Assembly (NCBI GenBank): GCA_946479985.1
Contig: CAMLIF010000025.1
Location: 1 to 38,622, forward strand
Source: an uncultured Flavobacteriales bacterium
GTDB lineage: Bacteria; Bacteroidota; Bacteroidia; Flavobacteriales; Crocinitomicaceae
Direction of reading: 5' to 3'
DNA length: 38,622 nt
Each line of letters begins with the position of its first letter. Within the stretch, counting starts at the first letter, position 1. Below the pieces are notes generated by a model. That model worked only from the letters and a program-made list of their open reading frames with translations. It did no database searches and was not told where the DNA came from. Shown in pieces: positions 24,710 through 32,137 of this stretch. The position numbers and the translations under genes are program-made.

Positions 24710-25635
24710 CTGTTTTGCATGTATTCATCATTCTTCTTACGATCCGCATCACTTCCCGTGTTACAGCCGTTCGATTTTTTGGTGAAATGATGAATCCATT
24801 TAATTTGAGGATAAAGCGGGTAATAATTGCTCGAAAACCACTGAATTGTGGGTTTTAATCGGTTCGATTCATAAATTCCAATTGCGGGAAGATAAAATCC
24901 GAAAACAAGATAATCTCCTCTTCTGACCTTATAGTTGAATCCGATATGGCCGTGAATTTGTGCCATGAAATCTTTCTGGAATTTTTGAGGAGCATAAACC
25001 GGTGAAGAATACTCTTGTGAACCCGGAAGAACATTAAAATTGAAATTCAGTCCCAATCCGGTTTCCAAATGCCATTTATCGCCCAATTTGGTGAAACGAT
25101 CTGCTGTCACTCGGCCATAAACGTAGCCGTTATAGAATTTTCCTTCTCCTTCAGTTGAATAAGCATAGTTTCCACCTGCATCCTGAAAATCAACCTTGGT
25201 GTATTCTGTTCCGCCAATACACGCGAATCCCAATCCCCAATCTATTCGGTGAATTAAGTTCACACCTATTAAATCACGGCCCGTTTTCTTGTTTTTTGCT
25301 CTTCTATCCTGGCGTTTTTCCAGAAAACCCGATGATTTCAGGCGATAATGTGCCATTCCGACATCAATGTACGCACCAAACCGACCAGAGGGATCAATAC
25401 TAGAAGCAGTGGGACGATTGTTTGCATCCGTTCCTTCGAAAGTTTGAATCTTATTGCGCGTTAAGGTATATGTTGGCCCGAACGAAATTTGCAATCCGTT
25501 CCTGGTGATCTCCCTGTAATCTTCAGCGCCGCCAAAAAAGTCTTTGCGTGATTTTCCGTTGAATTTTCTTGATTTTTGCGAAACTGCAGGAAGTATAAAT
25601 CCAATTGCAAATAGAACGACTAAGAGATTTCTCAT
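24706..25635 (-). CDS. Exported beta-barrel-like outer membrane protein, unknown function
   Basis: The open frame reaches 25683, but the ATG at 25635 gives a clean signal peptide (MRNLLVVLFAIGFILPAVSQ, 309 residues in all), and AAAAAGG lies just upstream as a possible ribosome site. The mature protein shows alternating aromatic strands (GLQISFGPTYTLTRN, FGAYIDVGMAHYRL, HLETGLGLNFNFNV) typical of an outer membrane barrel of about 10-12 strands. It ends in a polar tail rather than a terminal aromatic residue, which is unusual for a barrel. It is coupled by a four-base overlap to the DUF2079 gene. I recognise no family. Confidence 0.7.
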   Translation of the reverse strand: MRNLLVVLFAIGFILPAVSQKSRKFNGKSRKDFFGGAEDYREITRNGLQISFGPTYTLTRNKIQTFEGTDANNRPTASSIDPSGRFGAYIDVGMAHYRLKSSGFLEKRQDRRAKNKKTGRDLIGVNLIHRIDWGLGFACIGGTEYTKVDFQDAGGNYAYSTEGEGKFYNGYVYGRVTADRFTKLGDKWHLETGLGLNFNFNVLPGSQEYSSPVYAPQKFQKDFMAQIHGHIGFNYKVRRGDYLVFGFYLPAIGIYESNRLKPTIQWFSSNYYPLYPQIKWIHHFTKKSNGCNTGSDADRKKNDEYMQNR

Positions 25636-25739
25636 GGGTTTTCCTTTTTGTAAATATCTTAAGAAATAGAGTTGGTTACACAATAAACCCCAACATTTTT
25701 TCAGGCATCCATTGTTGATTCACGAAGATTCTCAATCAA

Positions 25740-26606
25740 TTATTTTACGGTTATGATATTCCTTACAACATCAATAGTCACGGTTTTAACCTTATCGCCC
25801 ATGTCTGAAACCTTAAAGACAAGTTGATTTGGATCATTGATAATGACCGTTTCGCTGGAAAGTATATCATAACAACTGTTCAGCACCACGTTTTGAAAAC
25901 TTTGAAAATTATAATTCCCATCGTATTTCAAAACGGCATAACCATCTTCTGTGCCGGCACCACATCTCCCCTGAATATAAGGGTTGGATGAAAACTCATA
26001 TTTCAAAAGAAAACTGTTTTCTGTTTTTGAATGAACGCTGTGAACCAACTCACAATTATCGATATAACCCATCATTTCATCCATGTCAATGAATTTGATC
26101 TCGTTATTATGCGTTGTTTTAATGTAATCTGTGGTTTGTTCAATTGAAAGATTGTCTGAAAACAATCTCAAAGGCAACGTTTTTGTTGGTGTTGTCCATT
26201 CTTTGATTTCAGAACTATAGATGAACTTCTCATCAAAACCCGACATTCCTTTCAACAGTTCTAGTCCATCCCATAGGTTTGAACCACCATAGTTAAATTC
26301 AAGTATGGAATCTTGTTTCTCCTTTTGCTGGAACACGAAAAGTGTTAAATCATCATTTTCATATAAGCCTACTACAGGAATTTTCTGCTGAATGTTATCG
26401 TAATAATACCAACCTTTCACAGAATAGACACCTCTGTGCTCTCCTGAAGATTGATAATACTTCAGATAGATCGTGATAGCATATTTTTCGTTGATTTTCC
26501 CCCGGAAGGTACGCTCGTCTGTTCTTACTTCAACAATTTCATCTTTTTGCTGAGTGAATGCACAATTCAGGGTAAACAAGACAAAAAGTAATAGCAAATT
26601 CTTCAT
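25740..26606 (-). CDS. Exported protein of unknown function
   Basis: The ATG at 26606 (288 residues) gives a clear signal peptide (MKNLLLLFVLFTLNCAFTQ). A TTG four codons upstream at 26618 is possible and would overlap the kmo stop. The N17-C18 pair is not a good lipobox. The mature region is strand-rich and contains GKINEKYAITIYLKYY, SGEHRGVYSVKGWYYYDN and a YALFQ-free C-terminal domain with several tyrosines; I do not recognise it. It follows kynurenine 3-monooxygenase closely and may be co-transcribed, but there is no sign it belongs to the pathway. Confidence 0.65.
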   Translation of the reverse strand: MKNLLLLFVLFTLNCAFTQQKDEIVEVRTDERTFRGKINEKYAITIYLKYYQSSGEHRGVYSVKGWYYYDNIQQKIPVVGLYENDDLTLFVFQQKEKQDSILEFNYGGSNLWDGLELLKGMSGFDEKFIYSSEIKEWTTPTKTLPLRLFSDNLSIEQTTDYIKTTHNNEIKFIDMDEMMGYIDNCELVHSVHSKTENSFLLKYEFSSNPYIQGRCGAGTEDGYAVLKYDGNYNFQSFQNVVLNSCYDILSSETVIINDPNQLVFKVSDMGDKVKTVTIDVVRNIITVK

Positions 26607-26614
26607 AATCAGCT

Positions 26615-27952
26615 TCAAGAAATCAATTCCAACATTTTATCCATTACCGCTTGTTCATTCCAGTTTTCATGGATATTCTCCATTTTCATCACTTCTTTCA
26701 TGATGCCTTCCTGTGCCTGACCATTTTTCAATGCATCGCTGTAACGCGTATTACTGAAAGTAACCTGGGAATATAATGGCATCCATTTTTCAGGATACAG
26801 ATTCGCGAATTTTGCTTCTATTTTCTTTTGCAGCAGAAAGTCCGGATTTCCGGTTAAATCGCGCATTTCGATGTAATTCAACAAGGCCAGATCTAAAATC
26901 GCATTTCCATCCGGAACCCGTTGATCTGAAAACGCTTTAAACGCCCCATCCCAATTTTGATTGCTTTGGTTTAAGAACTCATCGAAAACCGTACAATCTT
27001 CAAATCCGCAGTTCATTCCCTGACCGTAAAAAGGAACAATGGCATGAGCTGCATCGCCTATTAACAGGATTTTGTTCTCGTAATTCCATGGTTCACAGCG
27101 TACCATTATTAAACTTGAAGTCGGATTCTCGAAATAATCGTCGATCAAAGTCGGCATCATTGGAACCGCATCCGGGAATGTTTTATCAAAGAAAGCTTCA
27201 ACCTCTTCTTTCGTTTTTAGAGAGTCGAAAGAAGTTTCACCAAACATCGGAAAGAACAAGGTACATGTAAAACTACCATCAAGATTTGCAAGTGCAATCA
27301 TCATAAACTCGCCGCGCGGCCAAATATGCAGACAGTTTTTGTCCAGCTTGTGGGTTCCGTCTTCATTTGCAGGAATCACCAATTCTTTATAGCCGTGGTG
27401 CAGGTATTTCTGAGAATAATCGAACAGCATTGATTTCTGCATGCGCATACGAACTGCGGAGAAAGCTCCGTCGGTTGCGAAAATATGATCGAACTGATGA
27501 TTTTCTTTCTCTCCGGATTCGCTGTTTGAAAACTGCAATGTGTTTGTATCCAGTTTTACATCATCACACTTACGATTGAAGTAATATGAGATATTCGGAA
27601 AGTTATCTGCCAGATTCATCAGTTTCTGGTTCAATCCACCACGGGAAACAGAGTAAATTGCCTGATCTTCTTTTCCGTAAGGCTGATAAGTGAGCGTTCC
27701 ATCCAAAGCATGCATACACCGTTTGTACATCGGGATAGAAATAGCACGAATATCTTCAGCAATTCCGGCTAATTCCAAAGCTTTCCATCCTCTATCGGAA
27801 AGAGCCAGATTGATTGATTTCCCACCAATAAGTGTTGCTTTACGAAGATCTGGCCTGCGTTCAAAAACCGACACTTCAACTCCTCGTTTTGCTAATAATA
27901 TGGCTTGTAAACTTCCTACAAGACCTGCTCCTACTACTGCTACTTTCTTCAT
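26615..27952 (-). CDS. kmo: Kynurenine 3-monooxygenase
   Basis: The 445-residue flavoprotein hydroxylase starts at the ATG at 27952. The frame continues to a GTG at 27970, but MKKVAVVGAG is the normal N terminus. The FAD-binding GxGxxG is at 8-13, the middle has the family-typical GGKSINLALSDRGW, and the second FAD motif is GDAAHAIVPFYGQGMNCGFEDC-like near residues 300-320. It uses NADPH and O2 to convert kynurenine to 3-hydroxykynurenine. Kynureninase lies upstream on the same strand, so tryptophan is probably routed to 3-hydroxyanthranilate for NAD synthesis. Tryptophan dioxygenase and 3-hydroxyanthranilate dioxygenase are not in the window. Confidence 0.93.
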   Translation of the reverse strand: MKKVAVVGAGLVGSLQAILLAKRGVEVSVFERRPDLRKATLIGGKSINLALSDRGWKALELAGIAEDIRAISIPMYKRCMHALDGTLTYQPYGKEDQAIYSVSRGGLNQKLMNLADNFPNISYYFNRKCDDVKLDTNTLQFSNSESGEKENHQFDHIFATDGAFSAVRMRMQKSMLFDYSQKYLHHGYKELVIPANEDGTHKLDKNCLHIWPRGEFMMIALANLDGSFTCTLFFPMFGETSFDSLKTKEEVEAFFDKTFPDAVPMMPTLIDDYFENPTSSLIMVRCEPWNYENKILLIGDAAHAIVPFYGQGMNCGFEDCTVFDEFLNQSNQNWDGAFKAFSDQRVPDGNAILDLALLNYIEMRDLTGNPDFLLQKKIEAKFANLYPEKWMPLYSQVTFSNTRYSDALKNGQAQEGIMKEVMKMENIHENWNEQAVMDKMLELIS

Positions 27953-28001
27953 TCTATATCTTTTTGCCACTAGGGCGCTTGTTCATTGCATCCTCTCACT
28001 T

Positions 28002-28152
28002 TTACCACAAAGGCACAAAGGATACAAAGAAATAATTCGTTATCTGAACCTCCTTCGTGTTCACTCTATTTACCATACTTTGACTCCGCTTAGTTTACTC
28101 ACAAGTACACAAAGAAGTAATTCAATAGTGTTCTCAGTACCCTTGTGGTTTA
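28002..28152. repeat. Degenerate intergenic repeat of the CCACAAAGGCACAAAG type
   Basis: The left end TTACCACAAAGG (28002-28013) is mirrored by CCTTGTGGTTTA at 28141-28152. Inside, ACAAAGAAATAATTC (28024-28038) recurs as ACAAAGAAGTAATTC (28109-28123), and the ends of both halves share a GTGTTC..-like block (28057-28062 and 28128-28133). This is the decayed inverted-repeat pattern common between genes in Bacteroidota. The kynureninase stop codon lies inside the right arm. Confidence 0.6.
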
Positions 28153-29430
28153 TCTAATTGCTTCTTCCAAATACTTCCCTAAATAATACACATCCTCGAA
28201 AGAATTATACAAAGGAACCGGTGCAACGCGAATTACGTTCGGTTCACGCCAGTCGGCCACAACGCCATTCGCGCTGATTGCTTCAAAAACTTCTTTTCCT
28301 TTTCCATGGAGCAAAATTGACAACTGCGCTGCTCTTCTATGCTTCTCACGCGGAGTAATGATTTCAAAACTGCAATGTTCACCGTATTTCGCTGATAATT
28401 CATCTAGGATAAACTCGAGGTATGCTGTTAATTGATCGCTTTTCTCACGCAATTTCATCATACCAACCTCATCGAAGATTTCCAAAGATGCCCAATGTGC
28501 GGCCATTCCCAAAACCGGTGCGTTACTTAGCTGCCAGCCTTCAGCACCTTCCATCGGTACAAAGCCTGGCTCCATCATAAATCTTGTCGACTTATCATAA
28601 CCCCACCAGCCTGCAAAACGCGGCAGATCCGGACGATTAGCAAATTTTTCGTGAACAAACATTCCGGAAACACCACCGGGACTTGAATTCAAATATTTGT
28701 ACGAACACCAGGCGGCAAAATCCACATTCCAGTTATGTAATTCCAATAATGCATTTCCGGCAGCATGCGCCAAATCAAAACCAACATGAGCGCCAACTGC
28801 GTGTCCGGCTTCGGTAATTGATTTCATATCCAGTAATTGCCCGGTATAGTAATTCACTCCGCCAAACATAACCAAAGCAAGCGTATCACCCAATTCTGCA
28901 ATTTTGTTCAGAATATCCTCGTCACGCAATATATGTTCACCCTCACGCGGTTCCATTGCAACCATGTCAACCTTCGGATCTAAACCATGAAAACGCACTT
29001 GTGATTCCAATGCGTACAAATCACTCGGAAATGCTTTCGCCTCACACAAAATTTTCGTTCTTTTTCCTTCCGGTCTGTAAAACGAAACCATCAGCAAATG
29101 CAAATTTGTAGTCAATGAATGCGTAATTACAACTTCTTTCGGAAGAGCCCCAACCACATTCGCTGCAGATTGTGTCAAAAACTCATGATACTTGAACCAG
29201 GGATTTGTTCCGTGAAAATGTCCTTCAACACCCCATTTTGCCCAATCGTCTAATTCAAGATTCACCTTTTCACGCACGCTTTTCGGCTGTAGTCCCAGTG
29301 AATTCCCAGTGAAATATCGCACAGGATTATCTGTAAAAGTTGGAAAATGAAAGCGCTCTCTGTACACTTTTAATTCGTCGGCTGCATCAAATGCCTGAGC
29401 TGCCTGAAGAGAATTCTCAAATTTGGACAT
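28150..29430 (-). CDS. kynU: Kynureninase
   Basis: The 426-residue PLP enzyme starts at the ATG at 29430; an upstream extension to 29472 would run into the divergent hemL promoter. RYFTGNSLGLQP near 38-49 and the substrate loop are typical, GFDLAHAAGNA places the PLP-binding aspartate, and CSYKYLNSSPGG holds the Schiff-base lysine K245. It cleaves 3-hydroxykynurenine (or kynurenine) to 3-hydroxyanthranilate (or anthranilate) and alanine. It is followed, after a repeat-rich gap of about 200 bases, by kmo on the same strand. Its promoter may be an AAAATTAGTAG sequence that overlaps the hemL -7 box on the other strand. Confidence 0.94.
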   Translation of the reverse strand: MSKFENSLQAAQAFDAADELKVYRERFHFPTFTDNPVRYFTGNSLGLQPKSVREKVNLELDDWAKWGVEGHFHGTNPWFKYHEFLTQSAANVVGALPKEVVITHSLTTNLHLLMVSFYRPEGKRTKILCEAKAFPSDLYALESQVRFHGLDPKVDMVAMEPREGEHILRDEDILNKIAELGDTLALVMFGGVNYYTGQLLDMKSITEAGHAVGAHVGFDLAHAAGNALLELHNWNVDFAAWCSYKYLNSSPGGVSGMFVHEKFANRPDLPRFAGWWGYDKSTRFMMEPGFVPMEGAEGWQLSNAPVLGMAAHWASLEIFDEVGMMKLREKSDQLTAYLEFILDELSAKYGEHCSFEIITPREKHRRAAQLSILLHGKGKEVFEAISANGVVADWREPNVIRVAPVPLYNSFEDVYYLGKYLEEAIR

Positions 29431-29448
29431 CTTAAATCTTAATTCTAC

Positions 29449-29456
29449 TAATTTTG
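29449..29456 (+). promoter_or_regulatory. -7 box of hemL
   Basis: TAATTTTG is a perfect TAnnTTTG box, and TTTG at 29422-29425 lies 23 bases upstream as the -33 element. The start point would be near 29461, giving a leader of about 60 nt. The upstream element overlaps the first codons of kynureninase. Confidence 0.65.
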
Positions 29457-29522
29457 TGGCACTCTTGTTCAAATTGCGAACAAAAGTTGTTCAAAGATAC
29501 ACATTCAAATTCGTATAAAATC

Positions 29523-30812
29523 ATGAAGCAGTCCAATTCAGAAGCACTTTTTCAAACGGCAAAAACTTATTTTCCCGGAGGAGTAAATTCACCAGTTCGT
29601 GCATTTAAATCTGTTGACGGATCTCCGCTTTTCATAAAAAAAGGGGATGGCGCCAGAATTTGGGATGAGGATGATAACGAGTTCATTGATTTTTGCGGCA
29701 GTTGGGGGCCGCTGATTTTAGGTCACAATCACCCGAAAGTATACGAGAAAATTGTTACAACACTTCAAAACGGAACAACGTTCGGAGCACCAACACGCTT
29801 AGAAAATGAATTGGCCGAATTGATTATTTCGAACAATCCGTTTATTGAAAAAATTCGCTTTACAAGTTCAGGAACTGAAGCTGTTATGTCGGCTATTCGC
29901 TTAGCGAGAGGTTATACCAAACGCGATAAAATTGTAAAATTCGAAGGCTGTTACCACGGTCACTCTGATTCACTTTTAGTAAAAGCCGGTTCAGGTTTAG
30001 TAACCTTTGGAAACTCATCCAGTGCTGGTGTTCCGGAAGCTTTTGTGAACGAAACAATTGTTCTTCCATTAAACAACGAAGAAGCTTTGAAGGAATGTTT
30101 TGAGCGTTTCGGGAAAGAAATTGCCTGTGTAATCATTGAGCCCATTCCGGCAAATAACGGCTTGCTTTTGCAGGAAACCACGTTCTTATATGCATTGCGT
30201 GATATTTGTACGGAATATGGGTCGCTCTTGTTTTTCGATGAAGTCATCTCCGGATTTAGAGTTGGATTCTCCGGTGCAGCTGGATATTACGGCATTCAAC
30301 CCGATTTAGTGACTTACGGAAAAATTATTGGCGGCGGGCTTCCAGTTGGAGCTTACGGCGCGAATAACGAGATCATGAGCTGTGTTTCACCAGACGGACC
30401 GGTTTACCAGGCTGGGACTCTTTCAGGAAATCCGGTAGCGATGGCTGCGGGAATCGCTTCATTGACGGAGCTTATTCAACCGGGATTTTACGAAGATCAG
30501 GAAGCGCGCACCCATTTGTTCACAGGAATTATCAACGATCACGCAAAAGCAAAAGGGTATCATTTCGAATTAGTGACTATAGGCTCTATCTTCTGGATTA
30601 ATTTTGATGATTCAAAAAGAATCCGTCAGGCTGACGCCATTAACCCGGACATGACAAAATTCAAGAAATTGCACCGTGCTTTGCTTGAAAGAGGAGTTTA
30701 CATTGGTCCGAGCGGTTACGAAGTTGGATTTGTTTCACAGGCACACACGCCTGAAATTTTAAAGGAGGCAGCTGGACTTTTTGTTGATGCTTTGGATGAG
30801 GTTTTAAGCTAG
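29523..30812 (+). CDS. hemL: Glutamate-1-semialdehyde 2,1-aminomutase
   Basis: The 429-residue PLP enzyme starts at the ATG at 29523. The frame opens at a GTG at 29454, but that lies in the promoter. FPGGVNSPVRAF near the N terminus, SSGTEAVMSAIRLAR, and VTYGKIIGGGLPVGAYG with PLP lysine K267 are diagnostic. It converts glutamate-1-semialdehyde to 5-aminolevulinate in the C5 route of heme synthesis, in the cytoplasm. It is monocistronic and divergent from kynureninase. The identity is secure. Confidence 0.96.
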   Translation: MKQSNSEALFQTAKTYFPGGVNSPVRAFKSVDGSPLFIKKGDGARIWDEDDNEFIDFCGSWGPLILGHNHPKVYEKIVTTLQNGTTFGAPTRLENELAELIISNNPFIEKIRFTSSGTEAVMSAIRLARGYTKRDKIVKFEGCYHGHSDSLLVKAGSGLVTFGNSSSAGVPEAFVNETIVLPLNNEEALKECFERFGKEIACVIIEPIPANNGLLLQETTFLYALRDICTEYGSLLFFDEVISGFRVGFSGAAGYYGIQPDLVTYGKIIGGGLPVGAYGANNEIMSCVSPDGPVYQAGTLSGNPVAMAAGIASLTELIQPGFYEDQEARTHLFTGIINDHAKAKGYHFELVTIGSIFWINFDDSKRIRQADAINPDMTKFKKLHRALLERGVYIGPSGYEVGFVSQAHTPEILKEAAGLFVDALDEVLS

Positions 30813-30869
30813 GGCGGATTTCCAATGAATTCAGTCCTTCCTATATAAAAAAATAAATTTATAAAATTG

Positions 30870-30891
30870 AAAGCCTATTTACAGAGGCTTT
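30870..30891 (-). terminator. Probable terminator of the SUFU-domain gene
   Basis: AAAGCCT (30870-30876) and AGGCTTT (30885-30891) form a 7-bp stem with an 8-base loop. On the minus strand it is followed by CAATTTTATAAATTT, a moderate U-rich tail. It sits in the 147-base convergent gap with hemL. The remaining bases of this gap show no other clear feature. Confidence 0.5.
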
Positions 30892-30959
30892 GAAGAGATC
30901 AGAAAACGGAGCCCCGCCTTCAGGAGTAGCCGTCTCACTCTGTTACCTTTCCCTCTTAC

Positions 30960-31574
30960 TTAAAACAGCTTAAACCTGCTATTCATCATAGAAACGCGGA
31001 ACTCATCTATGCGCTCATCGAATTTTTTCTGGTAAAATCTTCGAACGAATTTGTACGTCCCTTTGGTCATTTTGTACTCCAGCTCATCTGAGAAAACCGG
31101 GACAATTGCCAGCAAATAAACTTGCTTTCCATCCACTTTTAGTGGTTGGAATAGGCTCTCCAGGAACATCGGTTCCAACAGTATAAAATTGTCTTGCTTG
31201 AGGATCGGAGAAATGGCTTCAGATGGATTTCCGCATGGAATGGAATGCCCGGGGCCGAACCATGTGTTTTTGGATGTAACGAAAGTCTCCAATCGGTAAA
31301 TCCAGTCGTACAATGCGGTTAGAGCAGCATTCTCCTTATCGTTTATATCCCAATAAGCAGGCAGAGCAAAGAACAATTCATTGTGTTCACGACCTTTCCA
31401 TTTATCGGTAACCGGCATTTCGTATGTTGAAAGCGATGAAGTCATTATGATAGTAAGCGGAACGTGCAATTCGAGGTATAAAACGTAGAGTTTCTGTTCC
31501 GGATGAACAGGATTTGCCATCAGTTGAACACGATGTTCGCCTACGCGATCATTAAGAGCTTCATGCAGATTCAT
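30960..31574 (-). CDS. SUFU (suppressor of fused) domain protein
   Basis: The 204-residue protein starts at the ATG at 31574, four bases after a perfect -7 box, so the longer frame to 31658 is rejected. The pattern LYVLYLELHVPLTIIMTSSLSTYEMP, then HNELFFALPAYWD, WIYRLETFVTSKNTWFGPGHSIP and QVYLLAIVPVFSDELEYK matches the bacterial SUFU family (named after Drosophila Suppressor of fused). Bacterial members are often immunity proteins near polymorphic toxins, but no toxin gene is present here, so its role is open. It follows the MHWP membrane protein gene with a 28-base gap and has its own promoter. Confidence 0.75.
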   Translation of the reverse strand: MNLHEALNDRVGEHRVQLMANPVHPEQKLYVLYLELHVPLTIIMTSSLSTYEMPVTDKWKGREHNELFFALPAYWDINDKENAALTALYDWIYRLETFVTSKNTWFGPGHSIPCGNPSEAISPILKQDNFILLEPMFLESLFQPLKVDGKQVYLLAIVPVFSDELEYKMTKGTYKFVRRFYQKKFDERIDEFRVSMMNSRFKLF

Positions 31575-31578
31575 AGTG

Positions 31579-31586
31579 CAAAAGTA
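31579..31586 (-). promoter_or_regulatory. -7 promoter box, leaderless geometry (SUFU gene)
   Basis: On the minus strand TACTTTTG is a perfect TAnnTTTG box followed by CACT and then ATG. A TTG lies 23 bases upstream. The predicted start of transcription coincides with the start codon. Confidence 0.7.
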
Positions 31587-31602
31587 CAGTTTAAATGTGC
31601 AG

Positions 31603-31998
31603 TTATGTCCAAGTGGCTTTTTTTCGAAGTGAATAATTGATAGCTGAATGAATCGCAAACATTATCACAAAGAAGATTAAGTACATCGCTAATCCATAAA
31701 CATTATACGGATGTCCTTGGTTAAAAAATGCACCCCAAAGAAAAATGATCATCCAAATCACACAAGTTCCACCCAAAAATAGAAGAGGAAAATTCATGAA
31801 TTTTGTAATCATCAACACTTTAGAAAACGTGAAGGCCGTTATCGCAGCACTTGAAAGGATAATAAATGTGCTACCGAAAGGCCAATGCATACTTCTAAAC
31901 AGCAAACCAGCTCCAAGAACACAAAGCCAGACAATTAAAGCTGTATAATTAACTTTTGGTTTTAGCGACTTCCCAAGTGAATCAAGCAATTCTTCCAT
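31603..31998 (-). CDS. Small four-helix membrane protein with GldL-like MHWP motif
   Basis: The 131-residue protein has about four membrane helices. The first pair contains GAGLLFRSMHWPFGSTFIIL, which resembles the FK(I/L)MHWPGA segment of GldL and related Bacteroidota membrane proteins. GldL is the proton-driven T9SS/gliding motor subunit and is longer and has a cytoplasmic extension, so this is not GldL but may share its membrane hairpin. The function is unknown. A perfect leaderless-type promoter box precedes it, and it is divergent from the M61 peptidase. Confidence 0.7.
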   Translation of the reverse strand: MEELLDSLGKSLKPKVNYTALIVWLCVLGAGLLFRSMHWPFGSTFIILSSAAITAFTFSKVLMITKFMNFPLLFLGGTCVIWMIIFLWGAFFNQGHPYNVYGLAMYLIFFVIMFAIHSAINYSLRKKATWT

Positions 31999-32002
31999 CC
32001 TG

Positions 32003-32010
32003 CAAAGTTA
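32003..32010 (-). promoter_or_regulatory. -7 promoter box, leaderless geometry (MHWP gene)
   Basis: On the minus strand TAACTTTG is followed by CAGG and then ATG. TTTG lies 23 bases upstream as the -33 element. The first bases around this start, TAACTTTGCAG, are identical to those before purN. Confidence 0.72.
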
Positions 32011-32125
32011 AGTTTAATCTAGACTAACTGTAACAAAGATCAGCACAAGTCGGTCATTAGTATTGAGCTTCTTTGATATTCTTGCCGATTTTCAAACTTT
32101 CTCGCACTCATATATACTGAAAATT

Positions 32126-32133
32126 TATATTTG
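32126..32133 (+). promoter_or_regulatory. -7 promoter box, leaderless geometry (M61 gene)
   Basis: TATATTTG is a perfect TAnnTTTG box followed by TTCC and the ATG at 32138. Only a TTTC is seen at -33 distance. It fixes the peptidase start and excludes the longer frame. Confidence 0.68.
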
Positions 32134-32137
32134 TTCC

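Noticed and set aside
30960..31998. Toxin-immunity system based on the SUFU domain
   Set aside because: No polymorphic toxin, nuclease or secretion-linked large protein is adjacent; the neighbour is a small four-helix membrane protein.
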